Shown piece after piece: positions 25,362 to 34,414 of a stretch of DNA of 48,209 bases (position 1 is the first letter of the stretch; each line of letters begins with the position of its first letter). The notes under the pieces were generated by a model that was not told the DNA's origin, did not search any database, and was given only the letters and a program-made list of their open reading frames with translations. The translations under genes and the position numbers were made by a program. This stretch comes from an uncultured Prevotella sp. (GTDB lineage: Bacteria; Bacteroidota; Bacteroidia; Bacteroidales; Bacteroidaceae): contig URDM01000012.1 of NCBI GenBank assembly GCA_900546575.1, forward strand, positions 1 through 48,209. Direction: 5' to 3'.

Positions 25362-26222
25362 ATGCGCAACCTATTAGAATTCCTTTCACGCCACAACCAC
25401 TGGTTTGTCTTCGTGCTGCTTGAGGTGTTGAGCCTCACGCTGCTGTTTCATTACAACAGCTATCAGGGCAGCGTATGGTTCACATCGGCCAACGCCGTCA
25501 GCGGCAAGGTGTACGAGTGGAGCTCGGCTGTGACCCAATATTTCTCGCTCACCGACGTAAACCGCCAACTCACCGAGCGCAATGTGTATCTCGAACGCGA
25601 GGTGGAAATGCTTGCCGAACAGATACGCAAGACGCAGAAGGACACTACCGCTGTGGAGCGTATGCAGCAGAGCGTGATGCGACAGTATAGCACCATACCT
25701 GCCAAGGTGGTGAGTTCGTCGCTCGACAAGGCCAACAACCTCATCACAATCGATAAGGGCAGTGCTGACGGTGTGCGCAAAGACATGGGCGTAGTGTGCG
25801 GAACGGGTGTCGTAGGCATCGTATATCTCACGTCCGAACACTACTCTGTCATAATACCTGTACTCAACGCGCAGTCGAACATAAGCTGTTCGATACGCGG
25901 ACGTGGCTATTTCGGCTATCTGCACTGGAACGGCGGTTCGCCCGAATATGCCTACATCGACGACATTCCACGTCATGCCCACTTCAAGTTGGGCGACTAT
26001 GTGGTGACATCGGGCTACTCTTCGGTGTTCCCGTCGGGTGTTATCGTAGGACGAATCAAGCACGTTTATAACTCAACCGATGGTATGGCCTACCGTCTTA
26101 AGGTGACATTGACCACTGACTTCACTCGTTTGCGCGACGTGTGTGTAATCAACGACACCGAGATGGAGAAGAAGATGGAGATACTTCAGGCGGCCCAGGA
26201 CTCGCTCAAGGCCCGCCAATAA
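25362..26222 (+). CDS. mreC: Rod-shape-determining protein MreC
   Basis: This 286-residue bitopic protein links MreB filaments to the periplasmic wall enzymes PBP2 and RodA. One membrane helix lies at about 12-31, followed by a coiled coil (about 60-95, VNRQLTERNVYLEREVEMLAEQIRK) and the periplasmic beta-barrel domain (IDKGSADGVRKDMGVVCGTGVVG). The ATG at 25362 gives the normal MreC N terminus. A longer frame from 25269 would add 31 residues translated from low-complexity repeats and is rejected. Confidence 0.95.
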   Translation: MRNLLEFLSRHNHWFVFVLLEVLSLTLLFHYNSYQGSVWFTSANAVSGKVYEWSSAVTQYFSLTDVNRQLTERNVYLEREVEMLAEQIRKTQKDTTAVERMQQSVMRQYSTIPAKVVSSSLDKANNLITIDKGSADGVRKDMGVVCGTGVVGIVYLTSEHYSVIIPVLNAQSNISCSIRGRGYFGYLHWNGGSPEYAYIDDIPRHAHFKLGDYVVTSGYSSVFPSGVIVGRIKHVYNSTDGMAYRLKVTLTTDFTRLRDVCVINDTEMEKKMEILQAAQDSLKARQ

Positions 26223-26250
26223 ACATAACGTAATCACCCTCATACAGAAA

Positions 26251-26754
26251 ATGAATCTTAATACAGTAAGAAACATCATATTCTTCGTTATTCTGCTTGT
26301 CGCTCAGGTGCTTGTGCTCAACCACATTCATCTGTTCGGCTATGCCACCCCGTTGCTGTATGTTTACTTTGCGCTGACGCTAAGACGCGGCACTCCGCGT
26401 TGGGCGGTGCTCCTATGGTGCTTTGCCATGGGTCTGGCGGTTGACATATTCTCGTCGACTCCCGGCGTAGCTTCGGCTTCGATGACACTCATCGGACTCA
26501 TACAGCCTTATGTACTCACATTGTTTGCACCGCGCGACAGTGCCGACGACCTGCGTCCGTCGCCAATTACGCTCGGTGTATCTAAATATGTCAATTACAT
26601 GATCATTATCGTTTTGTTGTATACGCTCACGTTCTTCAGTCTTGAAGCGTTCAATCTGTACAACTGGACACAATGGGCTTTGTGCACAGCGAGCAGCGCC
26701 GTGCTGACGATAGTGCTGATATTGGTAATTGAAAACTTACGTCGTAAAAGATGA
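26251..26754 (+). CDS. mreD: Rod-shape-determining protein MreD
   Basis: This 167-residue integral membrane protein has about five hydrophobic helices (for example 9-25, 33-50, 58-75, 105-125, 138-160) and belongs to the MreD family by size, hydropathy and position. It supports the elongasome alongside MreC. Its end overlaps the PBP2 start by 4 nt (ATGA), implying coupled translation. Confidence 0.9.
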   Translation: MNLNTVRNIIFFVILLVAQVLVLNHIHLFGYATPLLYVYFALTLRRGTPRWAVLLWCFAMGLAVDIFSSTPGVASASMTLIGLIQPYVLTLFAPRDSADDLRPSPITLGVSKYVNYMIIIVLLYTLTFFSLEAFNLYNWTQWALCTASSAVLTIVLILVIENLRRKR

Positions 26755-28724
26755 GCAGGTATACTCTCGAAAACCGTCGCTTTGTAATTGGAGGTGTAGC
26801 CGTGGCAATTGTCACGGTGTACATTATCCGTCTGTTTACTCTCCAGCTGATGAGCGACGACTATAAGAAGAACGCCGACTCCAACGCATTCCTTAAAAAG
26901 GTGGAGTTTCCGTCGCGTGGCGCAATATACGATCGCAACGGTCAGCTGCTGGTGTACAATCAGCCCGCCTACGACATTATGGTTGTGATGAACGAAGCTA
27001 AAGGACGTATCGACACAACCGAGTTCTGTCATGCGCTTGGCATTACCAAAGAGTTCTTCATAAAGCGCATGGACGACATCAAGAACTATGCGAAAAACCC
27101 AGGTTACTCACGCTTTACGCAGCAGCTCTTTATGAGTCAGCTCAGCAACGAAGAGTTCAGCAACTTCCAGGAGAAGATGTTCCGATTCCCGGGATTCTAT
27201 GTTCAGCGCCGCAGCATACGTCAGTATCAGACGTCGTGTGGTGCGCACATACTCGGTGACGTTGCCGAAGTGTCGCCCGCCGACATCGAAGATGATGACT
27301 ATTATCAGCCCGGCGACTTCATAGGCAAGCTCGGTGTGGAGAAATATTACGAAAAGGAGCTGCGTGGAGAGAAGGGAGTTCAGATATTGCTGCGTGATGC
27401 CCGCGGACGTATTCAAGGCAAATACATGGACGGTGCTTACGACCGTCAGCCCGTGGCAGGCAAGGACCTCACGCTGTCCATCGACCTTAAGCTGCAAGCT
27501 TTGGGCGAACGCCTGATGGAAGGAAAGATTGGCAGCATCGTAGCCATTGACCCTCAGACGGGCGAAGTACTTGCAATGGTGTCGGCACCGAGCTACAATC
27601 CGCGCATAATGGTGGGACGCTCGCGCTCCAAGAACCACCGACTGCTGTCGCGAGATGCCTGGAAACCGCTGCTCAACCGCTCTATTATGGGTATGTATCC
27701 GCCGGGTTCGACATTCAAGACTTCCCAGGCTCTGACGTATATGACCGAAGGTATCGTCACACCTGGAACCGCTTTTCCTTGCCATCGTGGCTTTTATTGT
27801 CGTGGACTGCACGTTGGCTGTCACTCGCATCCGTCACCTATATCCCTTGTCGATGCCATATCCACATCGTGCAACGCCTACTTCTGTTGGGGACTCTACT
27901 ACATGATGGGCAACCGGTCGAAGTATAAGAACCCTTATGAGGCAATGAACGTATGGCGCGACTATATGGTGAGCATGGGATTCGGTTACAAGCTGGGCAT
28001 CGACCTGCCGGGCGAGAAGCGCGGAATGATACCTAATGCCGAATACTACGACCGCAACTACCGCGGATCGTGGAACGGACTCACCATCGTGTCAATCTCT
28101 ATAGGACAGGGAGAGGTAACGCTGACGCCGCTGCAGATAGCCAATCTCGGCGCCACGATAGCCAACCGCGGCTACTACTACACCCCTCACGTAGTGCGCA
28201 AGGTGCAGGACATGCCGCTTGACACAGCGTTCGCACACCGCCACTTCACCAAGGCCAACCACCGTGCGTACGACTATGTGGTGGCTGGCATGCGCTCGTC
28301 GGCTTTGAAGGGAACATGTCGTGCCTTGTCGCGACTGCCGTTTGAGGCGTGCGGCAAGACCGGTACGGCGCAGAACCACGGCCGCGACCACTCCGTATTC
28401 ATGGGCTTTGCACCGATGAACAAGCCCCGGATAGCCATTGCCGTGTATGTGGAGAACGGCGGATGGGGTGCCGACTTCGGTGTGCCTATAGGCGGACTGA
28501 TGATGGAACAGTATCTCATGGGCAAGCTGTCGCCTGCCGGTGAGTCGATGGCTGAGGCCATGCAGCATCGCCGTATTGGTTACGGACCACGCTTCCCGGG
28601 ACAGGAACGCAAGGCTGCCGAGGCCAAAAAGGCGGCTGCAGCGAAGAAAGCCAAGGCGGCAGCAAAGTCGGAATCCGAGCTGAAACAGAAACCGGCTGAA
28701 GAGCAGGCGGCTGTCAATCAATAG
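26751..28724 (+). CDS. mrdA: Penicillin-binding protein 2 (elongasome transpeptidase)
   Basis: This 657-residue class-B PBP cross-links lateral peptidoglycan. After one membrane helix (about 10-30) comes the dimerisation/pedestal domain (RGAIYDRNGQLLVYNQPAYD), then the transpeptidase domain. Active-site motifs are S320-T-F-K323 in YPPGSTFKTSQ, SCN in ISTSCNAYFCWG, and KTG in ACGKTGTAQNHGRDHS. The C-terminal 45 residues are an Ala/Lys/Glu-rich tail (AAEAKKAAAAKKAKAAAKSE) not needed for catalysis. It overlaps mreD and precedes rodA. Confidence 0.96.
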   Translation: MSRYTLENRRFVIGGVAVAIVTVYIIRLFTLQLMSDDYKKNADSNAFLKKVEFPSRGAIYDRNGQLLVYNQPAYDIMVVMNEAKGRIDTTEFCHALGITKEFFIKRMDDIKNYAKNPGYSRFTQQLFMSQLSNEEFSNFQEKMFRFPGFYVQRRSIRQYQTSCGAHILGDVAEVSPADIEDDDYYQPGDFIGKLGVEKYYEKELRGEKGVQILLRDARGRIQGKYMDGAYDRQPVAGKDLTLSIDLKLQALGERLMEGKIGSIVAIDPQTGEVLAMVSAPSYNPRIMVGRSRSKNHRLLSRDAWKPLLNRSIMGMYPPGSTFKTSQALTYMTEGIVTPGTAFPCHRGFYCRGLHVGCHSHPSPISLVDAISTSCNAYFCWGLYYMMGNRSKYKNPYEAMNVWRDYMVSMGFGYKLGIDLPGEKRGMIPNAEYYDRNYRGSWNGLTIVSISIGQGEVTLTPLQIANLGATIANRGYYYTPHVVRKVQDMPLDTAFAHRHFTKANHRAYDYVVAGMRSSALKGTCRALSRLPFEACGKTGTAQNHGRDHSVFMGFAPMNKPRIAIAVYVENGGWGADFGVPIGGLMMEQYLMGKLSPAGESMAEAMQHRRIGYGPRFPGQERKAAEAKKAAAAKKAKAAAKSESELKQKPAEEQAAVNQ

Positions 28725-28772
28725 CTGTCCTTATATAAAAATTCAAATAACAACTTAGAATTATAAGTATAT

Positions 28773-30248
28773 ATGCCAACAACCGACAAACCGCTGAACT
28801 TCTGGTCGCAGGTAGACTGGATTACGATAGCACTCTACATCGGCCTTATGGCGTTCGGATGGATTAGCATTTGCGGAGCCAGCTATACATACGGCGAGAA
28901 CGACATCTTCGCTCTGAGCACCCGTTCGGGTATGCAGATAATATGGATAGGCACGAGTATATGTCTGGGATTTGTCATTCTGATGATGGACACGCGCTTC
29001 TTCGACACCTTCTCGTACGTCATATATGGAGTGTTGCTGCTGCTGCTGTTTGCCACAATATTCAATCCGCACGACATCAAGGGTTCGCATTCGTGGCTCG
29101 TCATAGGTCCGCTCCGACTTCAACCTGCCGAATTCGGCAAGTTCGCAACCGCCCTGGCGCTCGCCAAACTGATGAGTTCGTACGGCTTCAACATAGGACG
29201 GTGGAAGCATTTTGCAGCCGCTTGCGCCGTCATATTCATCCCCATGCTCTGCATTGTGGGTCAGCGCGAGACGGGTTCGGCGCTTGTTTACCTCACCTTC
29301 TTCCTTGTTCTCTACCGTGAGGGAATGCCCGGCAGCATACTGTTTACGGGTGTTGCCATGGTGGTGTACTTCGTTGTGGGCATCAAGTACGAGAGTGTGC
29401 TGATGCTCGACACGCCCACTTCGGTGGGCCGATTTGTTGTGCTGACGCTCGTACAGATATTCACGGCGTGCATGGTCGACGTGTACACCAAGCAGCGCAG
29501 GCAGACCCGCCTGATATTGGGCTACGGTCTGGGAGTCACTGTTTTAGCAATGCTCTTCTCGGTGTATGTGATTCCGTTTGACGTGACGTGGATTCAGCTG
29601 CTTTCTTGTGCTGCCATTGCAGTGTATCTGCTGCTCAACGGACTGCGTACACGACTGCCGCAGTATTTCCTCATACTGGGTTTTGCCGTAGGATCGGTAG
29701 TGTTCTTCTACTCGGCCGACTACGTCTTGAACAATGTTATGGAACCTCACCAGCGCGTCCGTATCAATGTGCTGCTCGGACTGGACGAAGATCTCGCCGG
29801 AGCCGGCTACAACGTGCACCAGAGTGAGATAGCCATCGGTTCGGGCGGACTCAAAGGCAAGGGCTTCTTGAACGGAACACAGACCAAGCTGAAGTTCGTG
29901 CCCGAGCAAGACACCGACTTCATCTTCTGCACCGTGGGCGAAGAGGAGGGCTTTGTAGGTTCGGCTGGCGTGCTGCTGATGTTCCTGGCGCTGATATTGC
30001 GACTGATGAAGCTTGCCGAACGGCAACCGTTCACCTTCGGCAGGATATACGGCTATTGTGTAGCCTCGGTGTTCCTTTTCCATGTGTTCATCAATGTTGG
30101 AATGGTGCTGGGCCTCACCCCCGTTATCGGCATTCCGCTACCGTTCTTCAGTTATGGCGGATCGTCGCTATGGGGATTCACCATTTTGCTATTTATTTTT
30201 CTGCGTATTGACGCCGGACGAAACTTTGCGCAGGGTGGAATACGCTGA
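28773..30248 (+). CDS. rodA: Peptidoglycan glycosyltransferase RodA
   Basis: This 491-residue SEDS-family membrane enzyme polymerises lipid II together with PBP2. It contains about ten or more hydrophobic helices and typical SEDS signatures: GSHSWLVIGPLRLQPAEFGK, QRETGSALVYL, AIGSGGLKGKGFLNGTQ, VPEQDTDFIFCTVGEEEGFVGS and the terminal LPFFSYGGSS. It is longer than the ~370 residues of enterobacterial RodA because of an extra membrane/loop section at about 210-310, common in Bacteroidetes. It ends the mre-mrd run, 48 nt after mrdA. Confidence 0.95.
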   Translation: MPTTDKPLNFWSQVDWITIALYIGLMAFGWISICGASYTYGENDIFALSTRSGMQIIWIGTSICLGFVILMMDTRFFDTFSYVIYGVLLLLLFATIFNPHDIKGSHSWLVIGPLRLQPAEFGKFATALALAKLMSSYGFNIGRWKHFAAACAVIFIPMLCIVGQRETGSALVYLTFFLVLYREGMPGSILFTGVAMVVYFVVGIKYESVLMLDTPTSVGRFVVLTLVQIFTACMVDVYTKQRRQTRLILGYGLGVTVLAMLFSVYVIPFDVTWIQLLSCAAIAVYLLLNGLRTRLPQYFLILGFAVGSVVFFYSADYVLNNVMEPHQRVRINVLLGLDEDLAGAGYNVHQSEIAIGSGGLKGKGFLNGTQTKLKFVPEQDTDFIFCTVGEEEGFVGSAGVLLMFLALILRLMKLAERQPFTFGRIYGYCVASVFLFHVFINVGMVLGLTPVIGIPLPFFSYGGSSLWGFTILLFIFLRIDAGRNFAQGGIR

Positions 30249-30283
30249 TTTGTAACCCGTTGAAAATCAATCTTATTCAGAAT

Positions 30284-30316
30284 AAGTTGCCGCTTGGTTA
30301 TGCCAAACGGCAACTT
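30284..30316 (+). terminator. Hairpin after rodA
   Basis: AAGTTGCCGCTTGG and CCAAACGGCAACTT form a 14-pair stem (one mismatch) with a five-base loop. There is no strong T-run, but the position 36 nt past the rodA stop suits termination or 3'-end stabilisation. Confidence 0.6.
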
Positions 30317-30365
30317 CAATTGTGCTGAACGACAACTTCTGCTGAGCCAAGGGACAACTTTAGCT

Positions 30366-30473
30366 TTGCAAAAGGACTCGTTTTGCTCTTCAAAAGGACT
30401 CGTTTTGCTCTCCAAAAGGATTCGTTTTGCTCTTCAAAAGGACTCGTTTTGCAGTCCAAAAGGACTCCTTTTG
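30366..30473. repeat. Five-unit palindromic repeat array (family C, copy 3)
   Basis: Five units of CAAAAGGACTCGTTTTG (third unit GGATTCG, last GGACTCC), period 21-22 bp, linkers such as CTCTT and CAGTC. It follows the rodA hairpin in a 720-bp gene-free region. Confidence 0.9.
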
Positions 30474-30476
30474 AAA

Positions 30477-30574
30477 ATCCGATGGATTTTAAGTGAAAAG
30501 TGAAAAGGGAAAAGTGAAAAATCCAATGGAATTTAAGTGAAAAGTGAAAAGGGAAAAGTGAAAAATCCGATGGA
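30477..30574. repeat. Tandem ~44-bp GTGAAAAG-rich repeat
   Basis: Two copies of a unit built from AAGTGAAAAGTGAAAAGG, GAAAAGTGAAAAATCC and GATGGA follow each other with very few differences. It contains nested 8-9 bp repeats and no coding potential. Confidence 0.85.
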
Positions 30575-30646
30575 GTTGCTTTGTTCGGCAATTCGGGTGG
30601 CAATGATGTAAGTTCAGGTGTTGTGAGTGGATTGGCTAAGCAAATT

Positions 30647-30763
30647 GTAGGAGGCTATGGCGTCCCCGCCGTAGCCTGAGCTGTCAGACAGTACATTCTT
30701 ATTGTTAGTTTTTTTTATACCACTGCTTGCTCAGGTTATGGCGAGGACGCCATAACCTCCTAC
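30647..30763. repeat. Pair of inverted ~33-bp palindromes (family D, copies 3 and 4)
   Basis: GTAGGAGGCTATGGCG to GCCTGAG (30647-30680) and GCTCAGGTTATGGCG to CCTCCTAC (30729-30763) are each palindromic and are inverted relative to each other, enclosing about 48 bp. The arrangement looks like a small non-autonomous element with palindromic ends. Confidence 0.8.
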
Positions 30764-30895
30764 AGTTAGGTCTTCGTTAAAACAGTCGTATCACTCCATG
30801 TTTCGGATGAGTCTTGATTATAAGTGTTTGTGACCAGATATTCGTGGAACAGTCTGATATTAAGTTTGTTTTTGAAGGCAGCAACAGCAAAAAAT

Positions 30896-30937
30896 GGCAT
30901 GCGCATGCCTAAATGCGCGAAAAAATATTTATCTTTG
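30896..30937 (+). promoter_or_regulatory. obg promoter with a perfect 14-bp palindrome
   Basis: TATCTTTG (30930-30937) is a consensus -7 element. GGCATGCGCATGCC (30896-30909) is a perfect palindrome lying where the -33 element should be, and a second inverted pair GCGCAT/ATGCGC spans 30901-30918. This is a plausible operator for a dimeric regulator. The transcript would have a leader of about 30 nt before the ATG at 30972. Confidence 0.55.
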
Positions 30938-30971
30938 CATAAATCCAATTTTTTAAAACTCATTATATACA

Positions 30972-32156
30972 ATGGCAGAATCGAATTTCGTAGACTATGT
31001 TAAGATATACTGCCGCTCGGGTAAGGGCGGCCGTGGCTCAATGCACCTGCGCCATGTAAAGTACAACCCTAACGGCGGACCCGACGGAGGTGACGGCGGA
31101 CACGGTGGCAGCATCTATCTGCGCGGCAACCACAACTACTGGACGCTGCTTCACCTCAAGTTCCAGCGCCACGTGTTTGCCGAACACGGCGGCAACGGCG
31201 GACGCGACAAGTGCCACGGCAAGGACGGCAAGGACATTTACATCGACGTGCCTTGCGGAACGGTGGTGTACAATGCCGAAACCGGCAAGTATGTGTGCGA
31301 CGTTATGCACGACGGACAAGAGGTGCTGCTGCTCAAGGGCGGTCGTGGCGGACTGGGCAACTTCCAGTTCCGTTCGGCTACCAACCAGACTCCGCGCTAT
31401 GCACAGCCCGGTGAGCCGATGGAGGAGATGACCATCATTCTCGAGCTCAAGCTCCTTGCCGACGTAGGACTCGTAGGATTGCCCAATGCCGGCAAGTCGA
31501 CACTGCTCTCTGCCGTGTCGAGCGCACGCCCTAAGATTGCCAACTACCCGTTTACAACGCTCGAACCGTCGCTCGGCATCGTCGACTATCGCGACCATAA
31601 GTCGTTCGTAATGGCCGACATCCCCGGTATCATCGAGGGCGCAAGCGAGGGCAAGGGTCTCGGACTGCGATTCCTCCGACACATCGAGCGCAACTCGCTG
31701 CTGCTCTTCATGGTGCCCGGCGACACCGACGACATAAAGCGTGAGTATGAACTTCTGCTCAACGAGCTGCGTCAGTTCAATCCCGACATGCTCAGCAAGC
31801 ACCGCGTGCTGGCCGTGACCAAGTGCGACCTGCTCGACGAAGAGCTGATGGACATGCTGCGCGATACGCTGCCCGACGACCTGCCCGTGGTGTTCATTTC
31901 GTCGGTTACGGGGCTGGGCATACAGCAACTCAAGGACACTCTCTGGAACGAACTCAACTCGGAGAGCAACAAACTGCAGAGCATCACAGCCGAAGACACC
32001 CTCGTACACCGCGACAAGGACATGACACGCTTCGCTGCCGAGATGCAGGCAGAAGGTGAGGACGATATAATCTACATCGACGACGAGGATATCGAGGACG
32101 TAGACGACCTCGACGACTTTGAATATGAAGAGGAGGACTACGATGACGCAAAGTAG
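30972..32156 (+). CDS. obgE: Ribosome-assembly GTPase Obg/CgtA
   Basis: This 394-residue GTPase acts in large-subunit assembly and stress response. The glycine-rich Obg domain covers 1-160 (GSMHLRHVKYNPNGGPDGGDGGHGG and LKGGRGGLGNFQFRSATNQTPR). The G domain has G1 GLPNAGKST, G3 DIPGIIEGASEGKGLG, G4 TKCD and G5 SSVTG. The C-terminal tail is strongly acidic (Asp/Glu runs from about 355), a feature seen in other Obg proteins. The last 14 nt overlap the following pgeF-like gene. Confidence 0.96.
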   Translation: MAESNFVDYVKIYCRSGKGGRGSMHLRHVKYNPNGGPDGGDGGHGGSIYLRGNHNYWTLLHLKFQRHVFAEHGGNGGRDKCHGKDGKDIYIDVPCGTVVYNAETGKYVCDVMHDGQEVLLLKGGRGGLGNFQFRSATNQTPRYAQPGEPMEEMTIILELKLLADVGLVGLPNAGKSTLLSAVSSARPKIANYPFTTLEPSLGIVDYRDHKSFVMADIPGIIEGASEGKGLGLRFLRHIERNSLLLFMVPGDTDDIKREYELLLNELRQFNPDMLSKHRVLAVTKCDLLDEELMDMLRDTLPDDLPVVFISSVTGLGIQQLKDTLWNELNSESNKLQSITAEDTLVHRDKDMTRFAAEMQAEGEDDIIYIDDEDIEDVDDLDDFEYEEEDYDDAK

Positions 32157-32982
32157 TCAGAATCCCACCTATTATAATATAGCCGATGGCGTAACGGCCT
32201 TCTCCACTACCCGACATGGCGGAGTGGGGCAGGGCGCTTACGCCTCGTTCAATATAAACGAGTGGTGTGGCGACGACCCGCAGCACATTGCTGAGAACCG
32301 ACAGATGCTTGCCGACGAACTCGGATTGCCCGCGCAGCACATTATCATGCCACATCAGACGCACGGCATCTCTACCCGCATTATCGCAAAGGAGTTCATG
32401 ACTCTGCCCGACAACATCCGCCGCATGCTGCTTGAAGGCGTCGACGCCGTGATGACCGACCTTACGGGTGTGTGCGTCGGAGTGAGTACAGCCGACTGCA
32501 TACCCGTTCTGCTCTACGACGAGGCTCATCATGCAGTGTGCGCCATACATGCCGGATGGCGTGGCACGGTGGCACGAATAGTGCTTAAGGCTATAACCGA
32601 TATGCGCGCAGCTTATCATACCGACCCCACGCAGCTCAAGGCCGTAATCGGACCGGGCATCTCGGAGCGCAACTTTGAGGTGGGCGACGAGGTGTACGAA
32701 GCCTTTGCCGAAGCTATGTTCGACATGGATGCCGTGGCACATCGCGAAGTGAAGCGCAACGAAGAAGCTGCCGATCCGAAAGACAGGTTCTTGATGAAGT
32801 GGCATATCAATCTGCCACTGTGCAACCGCATGCTCCTGGAGCAGGCTGGCGTGCCCAAGGAGAACATCCAGGACACTACCATCTGCACCTTCGACAATAT
32901 TGACGACTATTTCTCGGCACGCCGTCTCGGCATTAATTCAGGCCGTATATACAACGGCATATTCCTAAATCCTATCGACTAA
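32143..32982 (+). CDS. pgeF: PgeF-like peptidoglycan editing factor (YfiH/laccase-domain family)
   Basis: This 279-residue protein belongs to the YfiH family, whose E. coli member removes misincorporated L-Ser from peptidoglycan precursors. Signatures are FSTTRHGGVGQGAYASFN, MPHQTHG, VSTADCIPVLLYD and CAIHAGWRGTVARI, which contain the Cys and His metal ligands. The ATG at 32143 lies 7 nt after AAGAGGAGG inside the end of obg and gives a normal N terminus. The frame stays open to 32119 but that extension is unlikely. It ends in TAATG shared with the next gene. Confidence 0.9.
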   Translation: MTQSSQNPTYYNIADGVTAFSTTRHGGVGQGAYASFNINEWCGDDPQHIAENRQMLADELGLPAQHIIMPHQTHGISTRIIAKEFMTLPDNIRRMLLEGVDAVMTDLTGVCVGVSTADCIPVLLYDEAHHAVCAIHAGWRGTVARIVLKAITDMRAAYHTDPTQLKAVIGPGISERNFEVGDEVYEAFAEAMFDMDAVAHREVKRNEEAADPKDRFLMKWHINLPLCNRMLLEQAGVPKENIQDTTICTFDNIDDYFSARRLGINSGRIYNGIFLNPID

Positions 32983-34109
32983 TGAAATTGTTGAAAATAA
33001 GAACCCTGCTATTACTCGCTGCAGTGGTGATGACTACCACTGCAGCCGCACCCGTAAAACATCAGTTCACAGCTGCCGAACAACAGCAGATTAGCATTGC
33101 CACACCGGGACTTTTCAGCCGTTCGGATGCCTTCAACGTCGATTTCAGTCTGTTGAAGACATCGGAATACTCGTTTCCGCTGCCCGTTGGCAAGGCCACT
33201 GTACGCAAGAACAACTCTATGCAGATAGAGACCAAGGACGGCGATGCGGTGAAGGCGATGTTTGACGGAACAGTGCGCCTCTCGCGAAAGCATGCCGAAA
33301 TGGGCAACGTTATCGTAATACGCCACCGCAACGGATTTGAAACCGTATATGGCAACAATGCCGAGAACCTTGTGGAAGTGGGCGCTAATGTGCGCGCCGG
33401 ACAGACCATTGCCATCGTCGGACACAAGGACGGCAAGTTCTACTGCGACTTCTCGATTATGGTGAACGGTGCGCGTATCAATCCTTCGGCAATGATTGAC
33501 GTGCACAGCCACCGCCTGCGCCGACAGACCCTGCTCTGCGAGAAGAGTGGCAACTACGTCAATGTGAGCGTACTGGGCGACAAAACCGACATCGAAGAGT
33601 CGGCCACCGACATGGAGAAGGATGTGTTTGAGAAGTCGTCGACGTTCAAGTGGAATCTGGAGAAGATGGAGAAGCAGCGCTGGGCTTATCCTCTGCCGGG
33701 CGCCAAGGTGATAAGTCCGTACGGAGGCAGACGCCGCCACTCGGGAGTAGACCTCAAGACGAAGCCAAACGACGAGATTGTAGCAGCCTTCGACGGTGTT
33801 GTGACACGCTCGTCGAGCTATTATGGCTACGGCAACTGCATCGTCTTGAAGCACGCCAACGGCTTGGAGACGCTCTACAGCCATCAGTCGAAGAACCTTG
33901 TAAAGGTGGGCGATAAGGTTAAGGCGGGGCAGGTCATCGGACTGACCGGTCGCACGGGTCGTGCCACGACCGAGCATCTGCACTTTGAAACTCACTTCAA
34001 GGGCCGCCGCTTCAATCCAAACCTCATCTTCGACCATACTTCACGACAGCTGCAGCAGTCGACTATCACGCTGACAAAGAACGGCGGCATAACGTCGAAG
34101 AAGAATTGA
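32982..34109 (+). CDS. Exported protein with two M23 (LytM) domains, the first degenerate
   Basis: This 375-residue protein has a signal peptide (about 1-23). The second LytM domain (about 228-350) keeps the zinc ligands: HSGVD (H-x-x-x-D) and HLHFE (H-x-H), as in active peptidoglycan endopeptidases. A first domain (about 63-180) aligns with it (SFPLPVGK against AYPLPGAK, NLVEVGANVRAGQ against NLVKVGDKVKAGQ) but lacks all three ligands, having NNSMQ and FYCDFS instead. The first half may be regulatory, as in EnvC/NlpD-type amidase activators, or a substrate-binding module. The gene starts with a one-base overlap (TAATG) with pgeF and ends an obg-pgeF-M23 operon. Confidence 0.9.
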   Translation: MKLLKIRTLLLLAAVVMTTTAAAPVKHQFTAAEQQQISIATPGLFSRSDAFNVDFSLLKTSEYSFPLPVGKATVRKNNSMQIETKDGDAVKAMFDGTVRLSRKHAEMGNVIVIRHRNGFETVYGNNAENLVEVGANVRAGQTIAIVGHKDGKFYCDFSIMVNGARINPSAMIDVHSHRLRRQTLLCEKSGNYVNVSVLGDKTDIEESATDMEKDVFEKSSTFKWNLEKMEKQRWAYPLPGAKVISPYGGRRRHSGVDLKTKPNDEIVAAFDGVVTRSSSYYGYGNCIVLKHANGLETLYSHQSKNLVKVGDKVKAGQVIGLTGRTGRATTEHLHFETHFKGRRFNPNLIFDHTSRQLQQSTITLTKNGGITSKKN

Positions 34110-34140
34110 TAGCTCCGTCTTTCGGTTGAAGATAAAAAAA

Positions 34141-34384
34141 GAGGATGTGTCAAAAGTCAAACAAAGCGGGCTGAAAGCCCAAAAAGCACATAGCCCAAGG
34201 CAGCGCCTTGGGTGTACGGATTGAAAATAGCAAAACGCCCTGCAAGGGCAAAAGCATTGATAATTAACGCTTTTGCCCTTGCAGGGCGCATTGCTATTTG
34301 TGATACTTTTACCCAGGGTGTTGCCCTGGGCTATGGGCTTCTGCCCCCTTCGGGGCGTACTGCTGTGACTTTTGACACACCCTC
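34141..34384 (+). repeat. Dispersed hairpin-rich element (family A, copy 3)
   Basis: This 244-bp element runs from GAGGATGTGTCAAAAGTC to GACTTTTGACACACCCTC. It is close to 16299-16539 and fills the gap between the convergent M23 gene and adk, so the 3' regions of both genes may be terminated within it. Confidence 0.92.
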
Positions 34385-34414
34385 TTTTATATTTTTTATC
34401 GGGTTGCGATATTA

